DNA of 11,159 nucleotides from Pontiella desulfatans (GTDB lineage Bacteria; Verrucomicrobiota; Kiritimatiellia; Kiritimatiellales; Pontiellaceae). Positions 5,606 to 11,159 of the stretch are shown here, one piece after another. The position numbers were made by a program, and so were the translations under genes. The stretch lies in contig JARFRL010000012.1 of the NCBI GenBank assembly GCA_029287275.1, positions 1 to 11,159 on the forward strand, in the 5' to 3' direction. Under the pieces are notes generated by a model. The model was not told the DNA's origin and did not search any database. It saw only the letters and a list, made by a program, of their open reading frames with translations. The stretch's first letter is position 1; each line of letters starts with the position of its first letter.

Positions 5606-7643
5606 AACCTTCGTCGCGCTCGGGCTTTGGCTCGGAACGCTCGCGGCCTCGGCCGTGGAGCTGGAGGTTCCGAAAGAGATCCCCGACGAACCCTTCGACA
5701 TCCAGGCCGCGAAGCTTGAGTTCACCAACGACACGGTCATCGCCAGCGGCGGCGTGACCGGGCGTTTCGAAAACGTGACCGTGCGCGCCGATCAAATCTC
5801 GGGCAACACCGAGACGGGCGATCTGCGCATGGAAGGCGATATCCAATTCGAGCGCGGTCCCGTGGTTTGGCAAGGCACCGAGCTGGACTACAACTACCTC
5901 ACGCAAACGGGAAATTTCGGTCCGTCCGCGCTGAATTTCGAGCCGATTCTGATGAGCGTCGATCACGTGGAGCGCGTCTCGACCAACGAGTACATGCTGC
6001 GCGGCGCCACCTTCACCACCTGTCCGCGAGCCGCGCCGCACTTTCACGTGCGGGCGAAGGAAGCGCGGCTGGTGGACGAAAAATATCTGAAGGCCAAGGG
6101 CGTCACGGTCTACGCGGGCAAGGTGCCCGTGCTCTACGTGCCTTATTGGCGGCAGAAGCTCGAGAAGGGCGTCCTCACGTTCAAGGCGGGGTTTGGCAGC
6201 GAGTGGGGCGCGTACGCCTTGTTGACCGCGACCGTTCCGTTGTCGGAGCATCTGGAATCCATCACCGACCTCAACCTCTACAGCCGCCGCGGCGTGGGCG
6301 TGGGGCAGGGCTTCGACTGGGAATATCCGAACGCGGTCGGCAAGTTCGCCGCGTTTTATTTGAAGGATCAGGATCCATACGCCAAGTTTGATTCGCCGGA
6401 ATCCCGCGAGCTGATCGGCGAGGATCGCTACCGCTTCAAATTCGAGCATCTGCAGCGCTTCACCGACGAGTTCTACCTCAACACCAAGCTCAACTATTTG
6501 AGCGATCCCGCGGTCATCGAGGAGTTTTTCAAGCCGGAATACCGCCAGGACGCGCAGCCGGAAAACTACGCCTCGCTGGTCTACGGAAACCGCTACGTCG
6601 GCTCCGAGGCGTTCGCGAACAAGCGCCTGAACGATTTCTACTCCAACACCGACCGGATGGAGTATTCCATCGATCTCTATCGGACCAAGCTCGCCGGCAC
6701 GCCGTTTTATTTCGAGAGCGAGAACTCCGTCGCGGATCTCGAGCGCGTGTTCGCCGAACCGAATCCGCCGGCGCCGAATTACGACTCCGCCCGCCTCGAC
6801 TCCAAAAACACGCTGACGCTTCCCCGGCGCTGGGCTTTCCTGAGTCTGGTGCCGCGGGCGACGTACCGCGCCACGTATTACACCGACACCAACGCGCTCA
6901 ACGGCGGCGGCGAGGAGACGCGGCATATTCCGGGCGCCGGCCTCGAGGCCTCGTTCCAAGCCACGAAGGTGCTTTCGGAACGCGAGCGGTGGTATGGCCG
7001 CGGGCTACGCCACAAGATCGAACCCTACGCGGACTACAGCTACGAGGACGCGTCCATCGGTCCGACCAAGCTGCTTCAGTTCGACGAGGTCGACGCGCTG
7101 CGCGACGAAAACAGAATCCAGGTGGGGTTGCGCAACGTGCTGCAGACCAAGCGCGACAACCGCGTGGCGCGCTTCATCGATCTCGATCTATACACCTACT
7201 ATTTGGCGGAGAACCACGGTTCATCCAAAAATTTCGACTCGCTGTTCATCGACGCGCGCATGCCGCTCACGCCGCGGTGGATGATCGACGCGGAGGGGGA
7301 AGTGGATTGGAACACGGGCCGCGTTCCCTTTTTCAACACGCGCCTTTCCTACGACCGCGACGACGTCATCCTCGGCCTTGAGCATCTCTATCAGGATGGC
7401 ATGCAATCCCTCTGGACGCCGCGGTTCGATCTGTTTCCGGAAGCGAAGTTTTCGCTGGAAGGGTTCGCCCGCTACAACGACCGCGTGAACGATCTCGAGG
7501 AGATCGCGCTGATCGGCTACATGAACTATTGCTGCATGCGCTACGGACTGGGCTATCACTTCTACGACAACAACGAGCACCGCGTCATGTTTTCGATCGG
7601 GCTCTCCGCGTTCCCCAGCGCCCGCGTGAAGAGCAGCTTCTAG
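5592..7643 (+). CDS. lptD: LPS-assembly protein LptD (OstA domain plus beta-barrel)
   Basis: A 683-residue outer-membrane protein that inserts lipopolysaccharide into the outer leaflet. Residues 1-22 form a signal peptide (FVALGLWLGTLAASA). The LptA/OstA-like jelly-roll follows (about 33-120), with alternating beta signatures such as ASGGVTGRFENVTVRADQIS and GDLRMEGDIQFERG. The segment TTCPRAAPHFHVRAKEARL through VPVLYVPYWRQ (about 142-188) is the typical LptD junction. The rest is a beta-barrel rich in aromatic, alternating strands. C144 and the adjacent pair C647-C648 (NYCCMRYG) match the E. coli Cys173 and Cys724-Cys725 arrangement, but an equivalent of Cys31 is missing. The protein is about 100 residues shorter than E. 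coli LptD. I chose ATG 5592 (GGTGG five bases upstream). GTG 5583 is three codons earlier. It overlaps the BamD-like gene by 14 bases. Confidence 0.9.
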   Translation: MSRAKTFVALGLWLGTLAASAVELEVPKEIPDEPFDIQAAKLEFTNDTVIASGGVTGRFENVTVRADQISGNTETGDLRMEGDIQFERGPVVWQGTELDYNYLTQTGNFGPSALNFEPILMSVDHVERVSTNEYMLRGATFTTCPRAAPHFHVRAKEARLVDEKYLKAKGVTVYAGKVPVLYVPYWRQKLEKGVLTFKAGFGSEWGAYALLTATVPLSEHLESITDLNLYSRRGVGVGQGFDWEYPNAVGKFAAFYLKDQDPYAKFDSPESRELIGEDRYRFKFEHLQRFTDEFYLNTKLNYLSDPAVIEEFFKPEYRQDAQPENYASLVYGNRYVGSEAFANKRLNDFYSNTDRMEYSIDLYRTKLAGTPFYFESENSVADLERVFAEPNPPAPNYDSARLDSKNTLTLPRRWAFLSLVPRATYRATYYTDTNALNGGGEETRHIPGAGLEASFQATKVLSERERWYGRGLRHKIEPYADYSYEDASIGPTKLLQFDEVDALRDENRIQVGLRNVLQTKRDNRVARFIDLDLYTYYLAENHGSSKNFDSLFIDARMPLTPRWMIDAEGEVDWNTGRVPFFNTRLSYDRDDVILGLEHLYQDGMQSLWTPRFDLFPEAKFSLEGFARYNDRVNDLEEIALIGYMNYCCMRYGLGYHFYDNNEHRVMFSIGLSAFPSARVKSSF

Positions 7644-7666
7644 TCTTTTCCGCCCGCGGGATGAAC

Positions 7667-7683
7667 TTGGCAACCGATTTGCT
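7667..7683 (+). promoter_or_regulatory. Sigma-54 (-24/-12) promoter candidate
   Basis: TTGGCA (7667-7672) and TTGCT (7679-7683) place the invariant GG (7669-7670) and GC (7681-7682) exactly at sigma-54 spacing, with two mismatches to the rest of the consensus. Transcription would start near 7694, giving a leader of about 35 bases with the GAGGAG ribosome site. No enhancer-binding activator is visible in the window. The match sits in the only intergenic gap before the secreted-protein gene. Confidence 0.45.
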
Positions 7684-7728
7684 ATTACTTAGGGTTCGTT
7701 TTCAAGGCAACACGAGGAGTAGGGATAC

Positions 7729-8499
7729 ATGAGGATTTGTTCACTGACGGTTTTAGTGGTGGGGGTTTTTGTGGCGTCGTCCGGCGCCCAGGAAGTGCTG
7801 AAATACGATTTCAACGATTTCGACGTCGGGCCGATCGAGGGTCAGCGCGAGTGGAACATCTACGACATGGTGAAGGATTCCTCGGCCCTGTCGATCATGG
7901 ACGAGCTCGGCACCAGCGAGGCCTCCGGCGACAAGGCGCTGGTCATTCAGGCGTCGCCCCAGCCGATCCGCTGCGTGACCGGCGAGCCGACGCGGTGGTT
8001 GCCCGGCCGGACGCTGACGGTGGAGTTTGATTTCAAAGTCGCGGTCGATCCCGGCGAAGTCGCCATGAGCAAGCCCTCGCTAACCGTGATGGTCGGGAAC
8101 GCTCTGCTAAGCCCGAAGGCGCGGTTCGAGATCGGAATCGACGCCATGCCCAACGGCGATTGGCTGTTCCGAGGCGCGATGCCCGATCCGGCGGAGAAAA
8201 AGATCTATTCCGAGAACTTTCTGTTCCGGTCCGACCAAGAGGTTTCGATTTCCGAATGGCATCAGTTCAAGCTGGTGATCAAGAAGCTGAGCGAGCCCGA
8301 CACGTTCGAGACCTCCGCGGAGATCCGAAACGCGAAAACGGGCGCCGTGTTGTCCGAGCTTTCGTTCACGTCCGCGGACAAGGGCAAGGTTTCCAAGGGC
8401 GTTTGGGGCAGCGCCCGCGCGCATGTCGGATTCAACGCTCCGAAAGAAATGCTCGGTTTGGTCTGCGTCGACAACCTCGTCATCACGTCGACCCGATAA
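7729..8499 (+). CDS. Secreted protein, probable ConA-like/LamG-type jelly-roll, function unknown
   Basis: A 256-residue protein with a signal peptide (residues 1-20, LTVLVVGVFVASSGA, cleavage before Gln21). The mature part begins VLKYDFNDFDVGP and ends LVCVDNLVIT. That opening and closing pair is typical of concanavalin-A-like jelly-roll domains, in which the first and last strands meet. Between them lie many alternating strand segments (LTVEFDFKVAV, ARFEIGIDAMPNGDWLFRG, WHQFKLVIKKL). No catalytic residues can be assigned. Two cysteines of the mature protein, C82 and C246, could form a disulfide. No membrane anchor or sorting tail is seen, so it is probably periplasmic or extracellular, perhaps a glycan binder (inference). 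GAGGAG (7714-7719) lies nine bases before the ATG. It is preceded by a sigma-54-like promoter and ends 6 bases from the convergent tadA. Confidence 0.7.
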   Translation: MRICSLTVLVVGVFVASSGAQEVLKYDFNDFDVGPIEGQREWNIYDMVKDSSALSIMDELGTSEASGDKALVIQASPQPIRCVTGEPTRWLPGRTLTVEFDFKVAVDPGEVAMSKPSLTVMVGNALLSPKARFEIGIDAMPNGDWLFRGAMPDPAEKKIYSENFLFRSDQEVSISEWHQFKLVIKKLSEPDTFETSAEIRNAKTGAVLSELSFTSADKGKVSKGVWGSARAHVGFNAPKEMLGLVCVDNLVITSTR

Positions 8500-8505
8500 C
8501 CGCGC

Positions 8506-9018
8506 CTACGCGTCCCCTTCACGCGCTTGTCGCTTGCGCTCTTTGGAGTCCGCGCGCAGGCGCTGGAAAAACGCCTGCATGACGAATCGGCATTCGTCTT
8601 CCATCAATCCGCGCTCGATCTCGACGGCGTGGTTGAGGTCGGCTTCGTTGAGGATGTTGAATTTGGAAACGGCGCCGCCGCGGACGGGGTCGGTCATGCC
8701 CCAGACCACTTTTTTCATCCGGGCGAGGACCAGCGCGCCCGCGCACATGGGGCAGGGCTCTTTCGTGACGTACATCACCGCGTTGTTGAGTCGCCAGTTT
8801 CCGACGGCCTGGGTGGCCTGCGTGATCGCGAGCACCTCCGCGTGCGCGGTGGGGTCGTTGAGCGTTTCGGTCTGATTGTGGGCCTTGCCGATCACCTCGC
8901 CGTTGAGCACGATGACCGCGCCGCACGGGACCTCCCCCTCGGCGGCGGCGAGTTCGGCCTCGCGCAGCGCCATGCGCATGTAAAGCACCTCGTCGGAAAA
9001 GTTGTCGAGCGGGTTCAT
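8506..9018 (-). CDS. tadA: tRNA-specific adenosine deaminase TadA
   Basis: A 170-residue zinc-dependent deaminase of the CDA fold. It should convert A34 of tRNA-Arg(ACG) to inosine so that one tRNA reads CGU, CGC and CGA. Zinc and catalytic residues are visible: HAE at 59-61 (DPTAHAEVLAI) and PCPMC at 88-92. TadA-typical segments include EGEVPCGAVIV near 27-37 and the C-terminal FFQRLRAD. A basic tail (about RADSKERKRQAREGDA) follows. Related guanine or other nucleoside deaminases share the motifs, but the pattern around NWRLNNAVMYVTKEPCPMCAG is TadA-like. Its ATG overlaps the stop of the lipid-kinase gene (ATGA, 9015-9018) and has no Shine-Dalgarno, so translation is probably coupled. Confidence 0.92.
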   Translation of the reverse strand: MNPLDNFSDEVLYMRMALREAELAAAEGEVPCGAVIVLNGEVIGKAHNQTETLNDPTAHAEVLAITQATQAVGNWRLNNAVMYVTKEPCPMCAGALVLARMKKVVWGMTDPVRGGAVSKFNILNEADLNHAVEIERGLMEDECRFVMQAFFQRLRADSKERKRQAREGDA

Positions 9019-9893
9019 AGGGGAACGATGACGTTGAGGGCGCTGGGGATGACCTCGATGTCGACTTCTTTTTCGGTTTTGAAGATTTCGCCGTCCAGCT
9101 GGATCGGCGAGTCGGAGACGCGCCGCACGATCATTTTTTTGAAGTGGCGGTTGGTGACCAGCGGATGGTGGTGAAAGGTTTTCTCGATGAAGCGGTGCAC
9201 CTGCGCGAGCACGAGCGGCATGTCGTTCTTCTCGATCGCGACGAGCTCGAGGTCGCCGCTGTCGGCCTTGGCGTCGGGCGCGACGAGAAAATCGCTGCCG
9301 AACTGCGAAAGGTTCGCGACGGTGAAGATGAGGGGATGCTTGAAGTTGATCCGTTCGCCGTCGATATCAACCACGAACGGCTGCGCTTTGTATTCGAGCA
9401 GCTGCTGCGCGCCCGCGAGCACGTAGGGCACCAAGCCGCGGAAGGGATATTTCTCGAACGTTTCGACCAGCGCGCCGTCCCACGCCATGCTGCAGGTGAC
9501 GAAAAACAGGCGACCGTTCGCTTTGCCGACGTCGATCGAAACCGTGGCGCCCGTGAGCAACGCCTCGGCCGCGGCCACCGGTTGCAACGGAATTTTGAAA
9601 TGGCGGGCGAAGCCGTTGCCGCTGCCCGCGGGGATCACGCCGAGCCGGACGTCGGTGCCGACCAACGCGCCGCCGATGGTGTTGACCATGCCGTCGCCGC
9701 CGACCACGAGCACGGTGTCGATGCCGCGTTCAATGGCGCGGCGCACCTTGTCCGCGCCGTCTTTGGCGGACTGACTGAACTGGTAGACGACGTCGTGATC
9801 GTCGTCGTCCCACGCGTTTTGAATGGCGGTGATGTAGCGGTAAGGACCGCCCACGCCGGACTTGGGGTTGATGAGTACCAGAACCTGCTTCAT
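9015..9893 (-). CDS. Diacylglycerol kinase-family lipid kinase (YegS/DagK-like)
   Basis: A 292-residue ATP-dependent lipid kinase of the DAGK catalytic family. Motifs in order: INPKSG (8-13) at the N-terminal strand, VVGGDGMVN (63-71) as the nucleotide-binding GGDG loop, and GVIPAGSGNGFARH (85-98). QLDGE (265-269) is the C-terminal beta-sandwich motif of the family. Known members phosphorylate diacylglycerol, sphingoid bases or phosphatidylglycerol. The substrate here is not evident. I chose the start at 9893 because it sits directly before the conserved first strand (MKQVLVLINPKSG) with GGAAG upstream. The frame stays open to an ATG at 9935, but those 14 residues are not family-like. It is upstream of and coupled to tadA, and divergent from the TolC-like gene. 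Confidence 0.9.
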   Translation of the reverse strand: MKQVLVLINPKSGVGGPYRYITAIQNAWDDDDHDVVYQFSQSAKDGADKVRRAIERGIDTVLVVGGDGMVNTIGGALVGTDVRLGVIPAGSGNGFARHFKIPLQPVAAAEALLTGATVSIDVGKANGRLFFVTCSMAWDGALVETFEKYPFRGLVPYVLAGAQQLLEYKAQPFVVDIDGERINFKHPLIFTVANLSQFGSDFLVAPDAKADSGDLELVAIEKNDMPLVLAQVHRFIEKTFHHHPLVTNRHFKKMIVRRVSDSPIQLDGEIFKTEKEVDIEVIPSALNVIVPL

Positions 9894-9932
9894 GAATCTT
9901 CCATTTAGATCGAATTTCGGAACAGTTTGTAG

Positions 9933-9952
9933 CACAAGCGTTCGTGCTTGTG
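9933..9952. repeat. Perfect palindromic hairpin with TTCG loop
   Basis: CACAAGC (9933-9939) and GCTTGTG (9946-9952) pair perfectly, closed further by a G-T pair over a TTCG tetraloop. It lies in the divergent promoter region of the lipid kinase and the TolC-like gene. No T-run follows on either strand, so it is not a standard terminator. It may be an operator, or a copy of a dispersed palindromic repeat, which only a genome search would tell. Confidence 0.5.
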
Positions 9953-9987
9953 AACCGTCTAGACGCGCTGATATGAGTTGAGTTGCT

Positions 9988-10017
9988 TTGAGAAAATTGT
10001 CCGAGATTCACTAGATT
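9988..10017 (+). promoter_or_regulatory. Sigma-70-type promoter for the TolC-like gene
   Basis: TTGAGA (9988-9993, 5/6), an 18-base spacer and TAGATT (10012-10017, 4/6). The predicted start near 10024 leaves about 12 bases before the ATG at 10036. No Shine-Dalgarno is visible in that gap. The CACTAGATTG box is identical to the one before the BamD-like gene. Confidence 0.45.
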
Positions 10018-10035
10018 GCTCGTCTTGTACTTAGT

Positions 10036-11159
10036 ATGCATACGAGTTTTTTCAAGGGGTGGAAATTCGCGGCGGCGGCCATTGGTCTGGCGCTGTTGTC
10101 GTCGTGCGCCAAAATCGGCCGATACGCGGAGGAAAAAGCGGATAACGCGGCGTACGGAAACATCCGCGGCGCGCAGGAGGCGGGGCTCGGGGAATCGGAT
10201 CCGTTTTCCATTGGCCAAACCAACGCGGAGATCGTGCGCGCCTTGCTCGATATGGATCGGCGCCAGGAGAACGCGGAGATTCTTTCGCTTTCCGACACGC
10301 TCGCGATCGCGATGGCCAACAGCCGTGAGTATCAGTTCCGCAAGGAGACGCTGTTCATTCAGGCGCTGAGTCTCTCCGAGGTTCAAAAGGATTTTAATTT
10401 CAACTACAACGCCTCCGCGGGCGCCAGCACCGAGATGACCTCGTTCAAGGATGGAACGACCGAGTCGTTTGGCGACAACGGGGTGAACGCGGATCTTGGC
10501 GCGGGCATCAGCCGGACGTTGGCGACGGGCGCGCGGGTTTCGCTGAACTTCAGTAAAAACCTGTTCGGCTATTTCACCGATCCGGACGCGTCGTCCCAGA
10601 ACAGCGCGTTGACCTTGAACATCGTCCAGCCGCTTTTAAACGGGTTTGGTCCATTGGTGACCAAGGAGCCGCTGCGGCAGGCGGAGCGCTCGATGGTCTA
10701 CGCCACGCGCGACTTCAAACGCTATCAGCAGGATTTCGTGATCGATATCGCCTCGCAATACTATTCCGTGCTGCGGGCGAGCGACCAGCTCGTCAACGCG
10801 CGCAAGAAATATGAATCGGCCGTGTTGAACCGCGAGCGCAGCGAATCGATGGTCAAGGCCGGCCGCATTCCGGACGTCCAAGCGGCGCAGACGCGCCTGA
10901 GCGCACTGAACGCGGCCGATAGCTGGACGCTGGCGAAGTCCAACTCCGAGTCCGCGGTGGATAATTACCGATTCACGCTGGGCCTGCCGATCGATTTGAA
11001 CGTGGAGCCGGACCCCGCCGAGCTTGAAACCCTCGCGTCGAAGGGCCTGGTCGAGTTCGACATCACGCTGGGCGAGGCGCTGTCCAGCGCCTTGACGAAC
11101 CGACTGGATTTGGTCAACGCGCGCATGCAGGTGGAGGACAAGGCGCGTAAGTTGGAGAT
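10036..11159 (+). CDS. TolC-family outer-membrane efflux lipoprotein (3' truncated by window)
   Basis: An open frame runs from ATG 10036 to the window end, giving 374 codons without a stop, so the protein is partial. Residues 1-24 are a lipoprotein signal (hydrophobic FAAAAIGLALLSSC, lipobox LSSC with C24), so the mature protein should be lipid-anchored and exported to the outer membrane. Residues 25-80 are a charged extension not found in E. coli TolC. From about 82 the TolC/OEP pattern begins: LSLSDTLAIAMANSREYQFRKE, then a beta-strand segment (about 120-205) and long helices (QDFVIDIASQYYSVLRASDQL, NRERSESMVKAGRIP). TolC proteins form trimeric channels for type I secretion or RND efflux; the partner pump is not in the window. 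The ATG is preceded by a short leader and no ribosome site. Confidence 0.85.
   Translation, partial: MHTSFFKGWKFAAAAIGLALLSSCAKIGRYAEEKADNAAYGNIRGAQEAGLGESDPFSIGQTNAEIVRALLDMDRRQENAEILSLSDTLAIAMANSREYQFRKETLFIQALSLSEVQKDFNFNYNASAGASTEMTSFKDGTTESFGDNGVNADLGAGISRTLATGARVSLNFSKNLFGYFTDPDASSQNSALTLNIVQPLLNGFGPLVTKEPLRQAERSMVYATRDFKRYQQDFVIDIASQYYSVLRASDQLVNARKKYESAVLNRERSESMVKAGRIPDVQAAQTRLSALNAADSWTLAKSNSESAVDNYRFTLGLPIDLNVEPDPAELETLASKGLVEFDITLGEALSSALTNRLDLVNARMQVEDKARKLE

Noticed and set aside
5574..6959. 461-residue minus-strand frame opposite lptD
   Set aside because: Same reason: long antisense frames arise from strong third-position GC bias, and lptD is well supported on the plus strand. 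The minus-strand frame at 4481-5740 is rejected likewise.
9894..9935. Upstream ATG for the lipid kinase adding 14 residues
   Set aside because: DAGK-family proteins begin right at the first beta strand (VLVLINPKSG), and the ATG at 9893 has a plausible ribosome site.
1..11159. CRISPR arrays, tRNA/rRNA genes, insertion sequences or prophage genes
   Set aside because: No regularly spaced repeats, no tRNA-like cloverleaf or rRNA core strings, and no transposase, integrase or phage protein patterns were seen on either strand.

Overview
The window looks like one end of a metagenome-assembled contig from a GC-rich, diderm (LPS-type) bacterium. It encodes an LptD-like LPS translocon, a TolC-family outer-membrane lipoprotein and a BamD-like periplasmic TPR protein. 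The prolyl-tRNA synthetase is the archaeal/eukaryotic-like type with a C-terminal zinc module. Together with a secreted ConA-like protein and a TolC protein with a long N-terminal extension, this would fit a PVC-type or deep candidate phylum (for example Hydrogenedentota- or Sumerlaeota-like). That placement is an impression from protein style, not a demonstrated assignment. The first 39 bases are sequencing adapter (Illumina Nextera transposase end), so the left edge is a library artefact and not genome.

Layout, left to right. 1-39 is adapter. 40-261 is non-coding and holds a compact, strongly self-complementary GC-rich element. 262-2501 (minus) is a translationally coupled two-gene operon: a DUF1611/DgcN-type P-loop protein followed by a fold-type III PLP amino-acid racemase of the alanine/ornithine racemase family. 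2502-2892 is a divergent intergenic region with an inverted-repeat operator candidate and a terminator-like hairpin. 2893-4413 (+) is proS. 4469-7643 (+) is a tight pair: a BamD-like TPR protein whose end overlaps the start of lptD. 7729-8499 (+) is a secreted jelly-roll-like protein behind a good sigma-54 promoter match. 8506-9893 (minus) is a coupled pair, a diacylglycerol-kinase-family lipid kinase followed by tadA, convergent with the previous gene. 9894-10035 is a second divergent promoter region with a perfect palindrome. 10036-11159 (+) is a TolC-family lipoprotein cut by the window end.

How the genes work together. The BamD-like protein, LptD and the TolC-family lipoprotein all belong to outer-membrane biogenesis or export. 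ProS and TadA are translation functions. The DUF1611-racemase pair is most likely a small D-amino-acid metabolic module. In the described D-glutamate pathway, DUF1611 (DgcN) works with an enolase-superfamily racemase. Here the partner is a PLP racemase, which needs a free alpha-amine, so the chemistry or reaction order should differ. This is the most interesting lead in the window.

Promoter-level signals add a second theme. The BamD-like and TolC-like genes share an identical CACTAGATTG box just upstream of their ATGs and have no Shine-Dalgarno, which suggests leaderless or near-leaderless transcripts. proS, the DUF1611 gene and the secreted protein have clear Shine-Dalgarno sites.
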